A stretch of 64,000 bases of DNA. Source: Amphibalanus amphitrite. Lineage: Eukaryota > Arthropoda > Thecostraca > Balanomorpha > Balanidae. Numbering within the stretch: position 1 is the stretch's first letter; the number at the start of each line of letters is the position of its first letter. The notes below the pieces were generated by a model. The model did no database searches. It saw only the letters and a list, made by a program, of their open reading frames with translations, and was not told the DNA's origin. The stretch lies in NCBI RefSeq assembly GCF_019059575.1, contig NW_024882744.1:142838-206837 (forward strand). The letters run 5' to 3'. The position numbers were made by a program, and so were the translations under genes. Shown piece after piece: positions 25,301 to 35,197 of the stretch.

Positions 25301-26067
25301 ATGCTGTCAAAATTACACTGGTCAGTAAATTCACACCACTTGGCCTTATTTAAGTTCCATCCTGCAAATATGTCCCGCCCAGGCTCAATAAACGCAGATT
25401 GTAATTGTACATCATAAGAAGCATATATGGGACAATGGTCCCTGGCATGGAGATCTGAATCAGTCCTCCACTCCATATATTGTCCTATTTCACTGCTGGT
25501 GATAGTAATATCAATGTGTGACCAGAGTCCTGTGTACTCGTCCATGCGTGTGGGACAGCCATCATTCAGGAGGGTCAGAGCATTGTTCCTTATGATACTT
25601 TCAATTGAATTCCCTCTGGCATCACAGCGATCCGATCCCCACATATAATGTCTCGCATTAGCATCAGTGCAAATAATAAAAGGCTCGGGTAATTGCCCTA
25701 CGAGATTGTCAATCTCAGTAGTTGTAACCTGTGGGTTAGGAGGTAAGTACAAGGAACAAACACATATACGTTGGCGACCCACTTTCACACAACACGCAAT
25801 AGCTTGCAGTGCTGTAGTTAAAGGGACCTCATAATGTGGAAAAGAATTGCCAACATAGATACATACACCACCACAACGACTGTTGGAAGGTGAGTATCCG
25901 TTATACAGTGTATAGTTGGGAATACAAAAATCATATTCATCTGTGGAGAGGAAATGAGTCTCTTGAAGACAAATCACTTCACACGCTTTCTCAATAAGAA
26001 GAGGTTTAACTTCAGCCCATTTAGAAATTAAGCCTCGACAATTCCATTGCATAACATTCCATGCCAT
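22315..26067 (-). CDS. LINE ORF2: APE endonuclease, reverse transcriptase, RNase H
   Basis: 1250 residues. The amino-terminal AP-type endonuclease has MQWNCRG, CLQETH, TDANARHYMWGS, SHIDITI and DHCPIYAS (residues about 1-225). The reverse transcriptase has IIPILKPGKPKDEPASYRPI, AFRKGRNTADHL, AVFLDLQSAYN, GLVQGGVISPLLFN and the catalytic YALYADD (about 480-720). The RNase H domain has FTDGAKG, AEATAILKAL, CTDSLS and GHTGITGNETAD (about 990-1110). A carboxy-terminal CERC...HFLIDC cysteine-histidine motif follows. All catalytic motifs are present and the frame is open, so the copy looks recently mobile. The protein nicks target DNA and primes cDNA synthesis there. Confidence 0.95.
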   Translation of the reverse strand: MAWNVMQWNCRGLISKWAEVKPLLIEKACEVICLQETHFLSTDEYDFCIPNYTLYNGYSPSNSRCGGVCIYVGNSFPHYEVPLTTALQAIACCVKVGRQRICVCSLYLPPNPQVTTTEIDNLVGQLPEPFIICTDANARHYMWGSDRCDARGNSIESIIRNNALTLLNDGCPTRMDEYTGLWSHIDITITSSEIGQYMEWRTDSDLHARDHCPIYASYDVQLQSAFIEPGRDIFAGWNLNKAKWCEFTDQCNFDSIDVTDMNASYQTMVEKLLSTARETIPQKTGPPKYSCPWWNEDCKEAIRARKTALNRFRRNRTTALLMAYKEAKARARRIIRQAKKESWEKLLHLFNVNTPLQQLWGIIRKFTRKERYRKSLPVLKVGDEVIDDQLEVGNVLGQFYSDLSSSLHYRPRFIEHEREMSAHLPSFVSQNEEVYNDLFSLPELKEAIFKSGNTSMGPDNLHYAFFKHLSQEQLVHVLNMINCIWCAEEIPQQWKHSIIIPILKPGKPKDEPASYRPIQLTSCFSKIMERMVTKRLTWYVEQNSILSEFQCAFRKGRNTADHLTRLESEVRKGFFYHQYTLAVFLDLQSAYNLTSKVAILHRMHTIGLRGRLMHFVKSYLEERTFQVKNGVLSNTFTQENGLVQGGVISPLLFNLMINDIFANIPEHVSYALYADDCSMWVRGRRILPLIEKMQTALNSVTEWTDRWGFVFSPNKCNAVIFRRYMKEQELTYLPSLKVYDQPLPYCDDVKFLGVIFDSRLNLTKHVQYVKGKATKRISVLKCLAGRSCGADRSVLIRMYKSMIRPILDYACQILDGPQNKVVESLDSIQNQCLRIATGALRTSPILPLLVETDVLPLRLRRCELTLRFCLKVKSRDTHPCRHLILRHAALHHVEAAYMKRISGFPLYERMLQMVDESGYVFPAAIALRESHIPPWRLQRCEILRLTDERKSCLDNLKVQCDFHELRHSYADYAFIFTDGAKGPNGVGCAYIHGDRYGKYRLPVQCSIFTAEATAILKALCYIETERDKKWVICTDSLSVTMAIGNPPSANPVITEILDHVHTLLDTGFSIILLWIPGHTGITGNETADIQAKVAMSLNDITTPLLGMREFYPAIRSTIRDMFGRFWADHPAGTTLKAIKERMEHWSSSSRPSRREEVTLCRLRLGHTRYTHSYIIDREPRPLCERCRCLLSVQHFLIDCPMYAIERQPLQQLCQRHAVQLCLKSLLCDDFPEILNEVMIFLRACDLMKRL

Positions 26068-26188
26068 TGTTAGTACCTTGTTAGTTTCTTTTTTGTTTTG
26101 TTTTTTGTTGTTGTTGTTTTTTTGTTTTTTTTGTTTTTTTTTTGTTTGTTTTTTTAAGTTAGGGTATGATCACACACAGGTGTGCTGT

Positions 26189-27637
26189 CTACGTTCCCTG
26201 TGCAGACTTGGGTGGATCCGTCCACGACTTCCGTGGCAGAGATGTGGATCTGTCTCTGCTCACTCCTGTCCTATCATTGGGTTTGGTAGGCCTGAGTATA
26301 GGGGGTGATGGGGAGATCTCATCTGAAAGCATGAGCTGTTTTTGTTTGTTTTTGTTTCCTCCTTTGTTGCTTTTGTCTTTCTTTGCGGGCTTAAATGGCC
26401 CAGCATCGTCTCCAGTGCCACTGCTCCCTTGCGGGGCTGTGGAACCATGGGATGGAGCACTGTTGCGGGGCTGAGTGGGTTTTCTTTTGTTTCCCTCAAC
26501 CTCAGAAGGGAGAGAAGCGTCCAGGGCCTGAGTCAAATCGTCCATGTCATCCTCGTCACTTTGTCTGTTGTGAATACTGAGGGTCTCCATTGTGTTTTGC
26601 GACTCCTGACCATCACCATCTTTTCCACTTAGCCGTCCACCCAGAGTAGAGCCGTCACTAGCACTGATCTGGCAGGTACTACTGGTTGAACGTTGCGTCA
26701 GCAGTCTTTCCAGCAGTGCCACCATTTCACTCATCTTTGACTCTAACTTTGTCACTTTTTCCTTTAGCTCATCATCATTGGCAGCACTGGGGGTACGGAC
26801 TGTGTTGGCATATGACCGAAGTATTGGGGGAGGCTCATGCCTGTCATCATAGAGTTTTCGTGCAGCAGAGAAAGAGATCTCCTCCTCCACCTTGATCCGA
26901 CAGATCTCTTTCTCCTTCATCCACCGATCACACACATGATCCTGGCAGGAGTGTTCCTTCCCGCAGTTAACACAGTGGGGAGCACAGCCACCCTCATGGG
27001 GTACCAGTCCACATCTCAGGCACACTTTGTTTTTTGTGCATCTCTCAGCTGTGTGGCCAAAAAGGCCACACTGATAGCACTGGAGAGGGTTAGGCACATG
27101 TCTGGTAATGTGGTATGTCACATAATCCAGTTTCATTTTAGAGGGGCACGTCGGCTTATCAAAAGTCAGGAGTACAGTCGCTGTAGGTACTACTTTACCA
27201 TTGACCTTACGAGTGAATCTCTTGGCACCAGTGACGCCATGGTCACTCAACCAGCCGACAATCTCGTCCTCGCTTAGGTCCTCCAGGTCATAGGCACGGA
27301 TTGTGCCTCGGGAAGAGTTGAGCCTCCTGTCCTTTACTACCTCACAAGTCTCACCAGCAAGTTGTTGAGTTTTCAGAAGTTTGTCTGTTTGGGTCTCATT
27401 CTTTGTTTTGACCAGAAGGGAACCATCGCTCAGAAAGTTTGCTTTCTCCAGTTTGTCACTGTTTCCCAGGACTCCACGGATCCCCATCTGCACCCATGGC
27501 CAGCCTCGAGATTTAAGGGTTTTGTCAGACACTAGGCTTATCCTCAAGTACGAGCCCTGACTAGTCTCATCTCTGTCAAAGAACGTCTCATCAGACCTCA
27601 CTCGTTTTCCGGGCCGTAAATCCGGCCCAGGCCCCAT
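26189..27637 (-). CDS. LINE ORF1 protein with zinc knuckles
   Basis: 482 residues. Around residues 185-245 there are three CCHC-like knuckles: CYQCGLFGHTAERC, CLRCGLVPHEGGC and CVNCGKEHSCQDHVC. A predicted RNA-recognition-like fold precedes them (LRISLVSDKTLKSRGWPWVQ onward), followed by a short heptad-like stretch (LKEKVTKLESKMSEMVALLE) and a low-complexity basic tail. In this family ORF1 binds element RNA and forms the ribonucleoprotein particle. It is the upstream ORF of the bicistronic element. The start is the first ATG of the open frame. Confidence 0.85.
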   Translation of the reverse strand: MGPGPDLRPGKRVRSDETFFDRDETSQGSYLRISLVSDKTLKSRGWPWVQMGIRGVLGNSDKLEKANFLSDGSLLVKTKNETQTDKLLKTQQLAGETCEVVKDRRLNSSRGTIRAYDLEDLSEDEIVGWLSDHGVTGAKRFTRKVNGKVVPTATVLLTFDKPTCPSKMKLDYVTYHITRHVPNPLQCYQCGLFGHTAERCTKNKVCLRCGLVPHEGGCAPHCVNCGKEHSCQDHVCDRWMKEKEICRIKVEEEISFSAARKLYDDRHEPPPILRSYANTVRTPSAANDDELKEKVTKLESKMSEMVALLERLLTQRSTSSTCQISASDGSTLGGRLSGKDGDGQESQNTMETLSIHNRQSDEDDMDDLTQALDASLPSEVEGNKRKPTQPRNSAPSHGSTAPQGSSGTGDDAGPFKPAKKDKSNKGGNKNKQKQLMLSDEISPSPPILRPTKPNDRTGVSRDRSTSLPRKSWTDPPKSAQGT

Positions 27638-27890
27638 CCTGGAGCATAACCTCCTCCACGAAAGCGATAAAAGCTTGACACCAAATCAGTAATATCAAAG
27701 GATACTCGGAAAATAACCAAGTGGAAAGTACAAAAAACAAAATGTCTTCCACTGCCACGTGGCACGAGGCGAATATTCTTGCACGTCTGTCCCTCGCCAG
27801 ATCTGAAACAAGAATGCCCAATAAAACACTTCAGAATAGCTGCGCCACTTTATCAACAACACGCCATAATGAGTACACTTGAATGATACC

Positions 27891-28696
27891 AAATTGGTAC
27901 CAAATTAGGAAATTTTCCTAAAACATCAACTAGTCAAGACAGTTTTTTGTTCGCTCGGCTAGGTTATTGTCCATGCTATTTTGAATCGTACAACAAATTT
28001 ATATCTTTATGTTTTTATGTCTTTTAAGGTTCTTACTTCTTACAGATATAACTATTCCTAATTTATCTGGAAAACATAGCGCGGTCTGATTTTGCCACTA
28101 TGCTAGAAGATACCGGTTAGTTTGTATTATGCGACACATGTGTTGTTGTGTCGGGCTGTCGTTCCAGCCTGACCCCTGACCGGTGCTTTGTGAGTCCAAT
28201 AGGCACCCCTGGGTCTCGCCCCGGCTGTGTGGCCGTCCTAATTGACGGACGCGTGGCACAGTGTTGTGCTTCCTACTGCGATGTTGACTGCAATGTGCGT
28301 CAGCACGGTCGGCCGAGCGGCTCGGGGCGATGGTGATCGAGGCCGGGCACGCGATGGTTGGCGGTGGCTAGCGCAAACGCCGTGGCAAAAACATATCACC
28401 GGTGTCGCGTGCCCCGCCAGGGCTGTCACGTCTCATCCATCGGCGTCAGGTCAAGGCCATCGACCGTCTTCAACTCTTGAATATAGGTACTAGTGATGTT
28501 AATTACGGAAAATCGTGATACCAATACCAAACCAAATACCAACAATATCCATGGGAAAATACCTAAACCACTTGGGAATATGAAGAAAATGCCAATTTTT
28601 ATCAAGTTCTCAGCCTCTTTTACATTAGTGAGGATTCATAATACCAACAAAATACCAAATGCACTCGCCTTTAAATACCAAATACCAATTTGGTTT
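27891..28696. other. Intergenic DNA with ATACCAA-type low-complexity repeat
   Basis: 28500-28695 contains many copies of ATACCAA or AATACCAAAT. The part before it holds no recognised feature. Confidence 0.5.
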
Positions 28697-29250
28697 CGTC
28701 ATTTATAACGTCATTAGGGTCATATTAGTTTTTCGTCAATAACTCGCGATCAAATTGAGCTAGCGAGTCGAGAAAGCCACTAATGGACTCAAGAAGACCT
28801 GCAGAATCGAATGATATGCGAATTGACCTACTTCGACCAGTTTCGTGACCTGGGGGTGCTGACCTGACCGTGACCTAAAGTCAACACCTTAAGTTGACCT
28901 CACCCAAATAAAAAGTATAGGTACCATTCGACGCGCCTGAGCGAGGCAAACACGAGTCTGCCAAAATCGCGGCTCTGGCCGTATTTTTTTGCGAAGTTAT
29001 TCACCAAAAACGGAACCGTACCTTGGGGCAATTGACCTGAACTCAGAGGTCACCGGTTGACCTATAGGCCCTTAAAATTGGGTATCAATCTCTGCGTCTC
29101 GTAACGGCGCACACGCTCGTTTTTCCCGCGACGCGCTAGCTCCACCAGGGGCGAAACGGCGAAGGGGGGGGGTCGTACCCGCCCGCCCCCCCCCCCCCCC
29201 CGCCTCGGCCGGCGCATATGTAGAAAACCAATAGGTCCGGCGAGGGTTAA
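28697..29250. mobile_element. TTAA-type element, family A, 5'-truncated copy
   Basis: Matches the right part of the complete family A copy at 36914-37951, beginning at GTCATTTATAACGTCATTAG and ending with a G-run/C-run block and the terminus CCGGCGAGGGTTAA at 29247-29250. It keeps the intact site CAACACCTTAAGTTGACC near 28887-28904, where another copy carries an insertion. No ORF for a transposase. Confidence 0.85.
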
Positions 29251-29613
29251 GGCATTTTTTAAAGAATCTGATGGTGTTATTCTTCCAAGTACAAATTAAA
29301 AGTCTACCCATCTTAGGTACGGCTTTATTATATTCTATTCATTAACTGATGATGTGTTAATACATCACGAATTCGGTATCACTAATATGAATTCAACTGA
29401 AATGGATTCTACCTTGCAGTGTAAAAGACGCTTTTAAAACTTGTTTCTGTTAGAACTCTATATAAGAATTTCTAGTTTCGTCGTATGGCTTGCAGTAGCT
29501 TATGTTGTAGCTGGAATTGCGTATGTTCCAGAATTGACGTTAGTTTGCAATGGTTTGCCAAAATGCTCACTACAAATAAATTAGTGGATATTGGAGCAGA
29601 AAATGACTATATC

Positions 29614-30216
29614 TTAACCCGGCGGCCGCTGGGCCTCCGCGCCACCCGCCGGCCGCTGGGGGGGGGCATAAAGTTGCCCCCCCTTTACTTCTGCGACGAT
29701 ATCGTCGCAACGCGAAGAGATAGAGAAACGAAACTTTGCACACATCTTCCTGAATACCTAACCGAGGTTGTGTCCAAATTTGGTGTCGATCCCATTTGAA
29801 ATGACGTCACAGTGACGTCATAAGTGAAATTATAGATTTGCGACTCTCATATTCCTCACGATACATCACATATATGGGACCGAATATAAAGGGCCGATTA
29901 TTGGTCAGAAACTAGATGGAAGTGTAGAAAGATGTTTTAGGATGACAGCAGGTGCTGTCTAGTTCATTTACAGTCGAGTTTCATGCTCAGCGTCATCAGG
30001 AACGGTCCATATCGGAAAACGACAAAACTTTATGACGTCACTGTGACGTCATCTTAGGTGCTACAACCACCAAACTTTCCTCAAACATTGCCTAGGTATT
30101 CATTTGAAGCTATGCCAAGTTTCACGTTCGTAGCTCATCAGGTTTCGGAGATATTTCACAAAACGTAAAGGGGGGGCAACTTTATGCCCCCCCCCCCCCA
30201 GCGGCTCGTGGGTTAA
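29614..30216. mobile_element. TTAA-type element, family D
   Basis: Left end TTAACCCGGCGGCCGCTGGG, right end CCCAGCGGCTCGTGGGTTAA, with a poly-G/poly-C subterminal block (GGGGGGGGGCATAAAGTTGC and its complement near 30168). About 600 bases, no transposase. Contains two pairs of TGACGTCA palindromes, at 29801-29820 and 30033-30052. Confidence 0.8.
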
Positions 30217-30429
30217 TAGAAAAATGAACGATCTCTCCGAAAATCAAGCCAGTAATGCAGTGGCACCCATAGAGCGTGAGCAATGACGGTTCAAATTAAG
30301 TGGGTCGCTAATTAGGCACCTTACCCTATTCAAAATAGCCTTGTTATACAAATACAGAAACAACGTGTACCAATCCCATCGCCTTTTTTCTTCCACCCGT
30401 ATTTAATTGATCGCATAGTGGATGTACTG

Positions 30430-30565
30430 AGTAGAAGCCGGAGCCGGAGCCGGATCATTTTACTCGGAGCCGGAGCCGGAGCCGCCATGACATTTCACCC
30501 GGAGCCGGAGCCGGAGCCGATTTTTTCTCCGGAGCCGGAGCCGGAGCCGGAGCCGTCTGAAATTT
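30430..30565. repeat. GGAGCC hexanucleotide repeat
   Basis: Several blocks of GGAGCC or GAGCCG separated by short AT-rich interruptions. The encoded Pro-Glu repeat is a by-product of the array, not a gene. Confidence 0.9.
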
Positions 30566-30828
30566 CCACGGCTCCGCATCCCTGGTTCTTACCTCTGCAT
30601 AAAATATTTACAATTAGGAATTAGCAAATAAAGTTCCTCTTCGTTGGTTGAATGTGGGCTAAGCAACCATATCCTAATGAAAGTGGGGTGGGGCAGAGGC
30701 GCTAACTGGATATCTCACCTTCTGATGTCCATTACCATATGGTATATGGGAAAAGCTCCCTTATTCACACGCCGACTATGAATTCTAATAGTGTTGACAT
30801 TGCCTTGGTTGAGATCAGGGTGGTGTTA

Positions 30829-31008
30829 TAGGTTTCACTGATAACAGCACGCTGCTATCACACGTGTCAAATGGGGTTTCCATGGAGATATAAACAAACT
30901 CTTATCTCCAAGTTCCAACACTACCCCAAAATGTAACGTCAGCTCCTGGCAGGGTGCCAAGAGCGGATGGCGGCGTGGGCGTGCTGCTCTCGGCCGTGAA
31001 ACACCGCC
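30829..31008. mobile_element. Degraded relative of the MITE at 13089-13378
   Basis: GGTTTCACTGATAACAGCAC and the following 60 bases match the reverse complement of the right end of the MITE at 13089-13378; the far end GTGAAACACCGCC is still visible. Ends are eroded. Confidence 0.65.
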
Positions 31009-31029
31009 TAGTTGAGATGATTCCATGAC

Positions 31030-31515
31030 GTTTTTTTTTTTTCGTCCAGAAGATTTTCGTGGGACAATTTTTCGTCCGCAGATTTTCGTCCGACTTTTTT
31101 CATCTCGCATTTTTTTCGTCTGTACATTTTTTCGTCCGTGCATTTTTTCATCGGTACATTTTTTCTGAGCGGAAACTGAGCTGAGCTGAATTGAGCGGAA
31201 ACTGAGCTGAGCTGAACGGGAACTGAGTTGAGCTGAGCTGAGGTGAGCGGAAACTGAGCTGAGCTGAGCTGAGCTGAGCGGAAACTGAGCTGAGCTGAGC
31301 GGAAACTGAGCTGAGCGGAAACTTGAGCGGAAGCTGAGCTGAGCTGAGCTGAGCGGAAACTGAGCTGAGCTGAGCTGAGCGGAAACTGAGCTGAGCTGAG
31401 CTGAGCGTGAGCGGAGCGCAGCCGGTTTGAGCGGAACGTGAGCTGAGCTGAGCCGCGTTAAACTGAGCGGGAGCTGAGCGGGAGCGGATAAGACGGAGTT
31501 GAGCTGAGCGAGCTC
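31030..31515. repeat. TTTTCGTC array followed by a GAGCTGAGCGGAAACT minisatellite
   Basis: 31030-31160 repeats TTTTCGTC(C/T)G-like units; 31164-31515 repeats GAGCTGAGC with interspersed GGAAACT in a variable 20-30 base unit. A 233-residue open frame on the minus strand here is the translated repeat (AQLSS-type) and is not a credible gene. Confidence 0.9.
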
Positions 31516-31879
31516 ACTTTTTTCTTGAGCTGTCACAAGTCTGGACGTTACTGCCAGTGCATTTGTCCTCTCATGCCCTTTTGTTTTGCTTTAGATGTTT
31601 AAGCATGGTGCGTCTATGTAAACATTTAAAATCAATTCACGGGTCCGATAACGAACATTTATTGCAATGAGCGGATAAATTTATAATCTAAAACTTCCTA
31701 CATACGATTAATTAAGGCATTATAATATGCAGAGAGTAGCCGTTTTCACGACGGGCTATACGGCGAATGCACCTAATTTGACCAAATCTGCACCTAATCT
31801 CTTTTACAGCAAAGTTCTTCATTTATGAATTTATTTCAGTGTTTTAATCGATGATGCTCTCTGATAATATGACAAAGTA

Positions 31880-32819
31880 TACAGGGGTGTGCGCTAGAAT
31901 CCGGAAAAAACTTAGGGAAAGAACTGAAGGGTTTATTTGGTATCGCAAGGCTTCACTTCAAAATTTTTACTTTTATAGCGAAGACTGATCCCTCCTCTGC
32001 ACTATCGTTCGACTTAACCCCCTCCAGCTCCAATCACAGCCTCCACAGGACGCCGGAACCTGCCGCAGGCGTTGGTGACCTGCTCCCGGGTTAAGTTGGT
32101 CACGGCCTGGATAATGGCGGTCCTCAGGGAGTCGAAAGTGTTGTGAGTTCCTTTGTTGGACTCTCTCTCAAGGACGCCCCATAGCTAGTGGTCGACCGGA
32201 CACAGAAGATCTTCTCGCAGAGAAAGAAGCGGATCCGGCCGGCAGCTCTGTGCTTCAAAGAAGTGATGAGCAGCTCACATCTCAGAGTTTCCTGGTCTTT
32301 ATGACTTCTGAGAGCATCTGCCTCACCTCGAGAACGTAGCTCATGATATCGGAGATCCTCGTGAATGGCACGAAGAACTGTTGCCCTGCGCAGAATGAGC
32401 CTCGAGGTCACCTTCTGCATGGGCAGGCTCGGACCTTCTCCAATAATGGCCTCGAGCTGCTCCAAGAAGTTCTTATTCCGCTTCCGAACCTCGAATCGGC
32501 CCTGTTCCTTCCTCTTGGGAGTCAGAGACTCACTCATCGTCTCTTCAGACTCTTTGAGCAGCTTCGCAAAGTCGTACACGGTCAATTTCGGGAACTGAAA
32601 TAAGTCCAAAATTTCCTTGGGCGCGCGGCCGCAACGGAGGGCCACAAAAATTGCGGTGCGGCGCTCTATGTAACTCAGAGGACATTTCTACTTATTTTGT
32701 TTCCGATCGAAGACGACTCAAGTCACAAACCTATGAGGAAAAGAAGAGTGATATATTTAAAAAATTTTATATGATACACCAAGTTTAAGTTTTTCCGGAT
32801 TCTAGTGCACACCCCTGTA
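31880..32819 (-). mobile_element. mariner-like deletion derivative nested in MITE E
   Basis: Terminal inverted repeats of about 30 bases, starting TACAGGGGTGTGCGCTAGAA, with one mismatch; TA duplicated on each side. Total 940 bases, shorter than an autonomous mariner-type element (about 1.3 kb), because the catalytic middle of the transposase is deleted. Confidence 0.9.
31990..32645 (-). pseudogene. mariner-like transposase remnant, catalytic core deleted
   Basis: The amino-terminal DNA-binding part is readable: APKEILDLFQFPKLTVYDFA, then SRLILRRATVLRAIHEDL and the region ending FFLCEKIF, where the family has F-S-D-E-K-I-F, so the first catalytic aspartate is gone. The frame then jumps to a carboxy-terminal piece, DSLRTAIIQAVTNLTREQV ... 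PVEAVIGAGGG and a stop near 32019. The second aspartate and the DP(L/D)-W block are largely missing. The element could move only if a transposase were supplied from elsewhere. Confidence 0.8.
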
Positions 32820-32999
32820 TATAGGCATGTAAGCAATAAGTGCAACCCTATAGCTGATATCTACTAAGAGACACACTGAAGCTAATTTGACCAAATCTGC
32901 ACCTAATCTGCATCAGATGTGCACCAAATGTGTACCAGATGGACGTCGTGAAAACGGCTATTACCTATACCTAACGATAAAAATGCATTCATCTTACAA

Positions 33000-33452
33000 T
33001 GAGAATGCCCGGAGAACGCCATTGAGTACGACGGCGGTGCGACGTGTGCGGCGGCGGCAGTGGCAGGGGTTCGCCCCTCGACTATACATTGCGTACTGTG
33101 GGAACGGGCGGTTGCCCTGGAGCTCCGCCGCGATACGAGTACCTGGCGTGTGACAGCCGGTGCGCGGCCGCGTCACGAGTCACACCGGCCGAGTGACGGT
33201 GTCGGAGCGGAGCGGCAGTGAACCCCGACGGCCGCCGGCGGTCGGTCCGGGTCGCTGGGGGCACTCGCGGAGTGTTTGGGTGACAGGTCGGAGTGGGGGG
33301 TGGCAGTGTGGAGCCTGGAGAGCCTGGTGGCCAGCAGAGCCTGACGGACCAGATGACGTCGGCTCGTCAAGGAAGGTAGATGCTTGCGCCTACGGACAAC
33401 CAGACTGCGCTGCAGACCGACCCGAGAGCGGCACCTAAGCATGCAAGATAAG
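33000..33452 (+). CDS. Candidate 5' exon of the DEG/ENaC gene (GC-rich leader plus short start exon)
   Basis: A GC- and CpG-rich stretch ends at ATGCAAGATAAG (33441-33452), followed by GTATGA. This would give MQDK in phase 0, which fits the phase 0 start of the next recognised exon at 39283. The alternative is an unrelated CpG island. Linking it to the channel gene is inference based only on position, strand and phase. Confidence 0.3.
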
Positions 33453-33812
33453 GTATGAAATGTGGAAAACTTCGAGTGGACACATGCACTGACATTTGGG
33501 CACCCAATTCTTGTTATTTGTGTTGCATATAGATATATCTGATACCGCATCGCATATCCGAATTCGCTTGTAAATGTAAATTGGCGAGCGTTTAAAATGA
33601 TATGTGTTACATGGTGTTACCTACCTTTCAAATGCGTTTAGTACAAGATGTCTGCGTAATTAAAGCGAAGTAAATAAAAATATCAGCGAAGCGTTTAGAC
33701 TCTTAAGTGGACATAAAAGAAACTAGGTATCTCTTTCTGGATGGTGAATCGCTTCACTAGATGAATGAATCGCATTCCCCAGTATTTATGTAGTACCTAC
33801 CAATGTCCGTCA

Positions 33813-33860
33813 AGACAGCCCATATTCAGCCCAGATTCAGCCCGGATTCAGCCCAGATTC
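33813..33860. repeat. Tandem ATTCAGCCC(A/G)G repeat
   Basis: Four imperfect 11-base units in a row. Confidence 0.75.
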
Positions 33861-34021
33861 GGGACACTTCCGATCAAGCTGAAACTCGCACACAATGTAG
33901 GCCATGACATGCCCAATCCACAGTCCAAGTCATTTGGTGGCATTCCTAGCCGTTTGACCTACAGAGGTCAGCAAAGGTCACGTGGCCCAAATTTGCACAG
34001 CAGATTGTGGCCCACCAAGTA

Positions 34022-35197
34022 GGGGAGAGTGGGGTAAGATGCCCAGGGTGGGAAAGACGCCCCACCCCCTCTAGCGGCTAAACAAAAACTCGAACCTGGA
34101 AATGAATGTTCTTAGCGTAAAGCGGAAGCCTGCCTTGTTAACTGCACAAAAATTTGCGGAACTCAGTTGGGCAACGGCTGGCTGGTGATTGCATGTTTTT
34201 TATTTGCTGCTTTCAAAAAATCTTTTGAGGTCAAAACATTGTAAATACCAAAGAAAGTAGATAATTTTTGCGTCCCTTGCTATAGTCGTGATACATTAAC
34301 ATGCGTGTACTGTGTCCCAAACAGTTTGTTTCAGGGTGTAGTTTTATGGCTAACAAATTGTACTGATTTAATGCTAATTCGGTACCTTGGGGTAAGATGC
34401 CCCCTGCCCTGATGGGGAAAGACGCCCCCCTAAATCCGTATGCTGGCCTTCAAGGAACCCGTCAAATCATTTAGTACATACTTGTGATGAGAGACAAAAG
34501 CCGATCTGGGACTATTGAGAGTCCAGTACGGTCGGGTGCTTCCCATGCCGGTCTCTCGGCCCACATAACGACTTATTGGGCGGCATATGACTCTGAGAGC
34601 CCTCATGACGGCCTCTGTGGGCCCCATTATTGGCTCCAAGGCCCCTTACGACATCTTTTGAGAGCTCCCACGTTGGCTCCACGGGCCGTGCTGGCATCTG
34701 AGGTCCCCACGATGGGCTTGAGGTCCCTCAAGCATCATATAGACCTATAAGGGTCCCACAGCGGTCTCCGAACGCCACCACGGAGGCTTGTTTGGCCGCG
34801 CTGAACTATGGTGGCCCTAAAGATGACCTCTGAAGTCCCTTACGACTACTTTTGAGGGCCCTTACGATGACGTTTAGTGCCTATTGCAGGCTCGAAGGGA
34901 CTACTGATTCGTTCAGGCGATTCACGTGCCCATTTATGTCACATATAGTGCAGGGGGCATCTTCCCCAACGCCAGGGGGCGTCTTTCCCACCCTGTGGGG
35001 TAAGATGCCCCCTTTCACTTCTTGAGGAAAATTCTTAATAGCATAAAAGCTATCATATTTCAGGCACGAAAGAGTGTTATTTTTTGGAGAAAAATGATGT
35101 CGGCTTCCGTTGAAACTCCAAGTTTTTGCTTTCGGATCGTCATTTTCGAATAATATATGACAAAGTAAAACCCTGGGCATCTTTCCCCACTCTCCCC
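34022..35197. mobile_element. TA-flanked non-autonomous element with GGGGTAAGATGCCC motifs
   Basis: Left end GGGGAGAGTGGGGTAAGATG, right end its complement with one mismatch over about 27 bases, bordered by TA on both sides (34020-34021 and 35198-35199). The motif GGGGTAAGATGCCCC / GGGGAAAGACGCCCC recurs inside in both directions around 34388-34430 and 34955-35010, as if smaller copies or ends are nested. The middle (34540-34900) is an imperfect repeat of about 35 bases rich in GGCCCC and TTACGAC. No transposase is seen. Confidence 0.82.

Larger units (their letters stand above)
22190..27890 (-). mobile_element. Full-length LINE (I-superfamily type) with two open ORFs
   Basis: A non-LTR retrotransposon on the minus strand: about 250 bases of leader, ORF1 (27637-26189), an A-rich spacer of 121 bases, ORF2 (26067-22315) and about 100 bases of 3' sequence ending in pyrimidine-rich DNA near 22190-22225. 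Both ORFs are uninterrupted over 1449 and 3753 bases. APE endonuclease plus a carboxy-terminal RNase H domain points to the I superfamily. The outer ends are estimates; I did not find a convincing target-site duplication. Repeated ATACCAA sequence occurs on the 5' side (27885 and 28500-28690), so the element may have entered such a repeat. Confidence 0.85.
31739..32958. mobile_element. TA-flanked MITE (family E) interrupted by a mariner-like element
   Basis: Ends GCCGTTTTCACGACGG at 31739 and CCGTCGTGAAAACGGC reversed at 32958, each next to TA. Removing 31880-32819 leaves about 280 bases that align with the uninterrupted copy at 38171-38448. TA flanks suggest mobilisation by a Tc1/mariner-type transposase. 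Confidence 0.88.

Noticed and set aside
30835-31536. 233-residue open frame with AQLSS and FRS repeats
   Set aside because: It is a direct translation of the GAGCTGAGC minisatellite and TTTTCGTC array.
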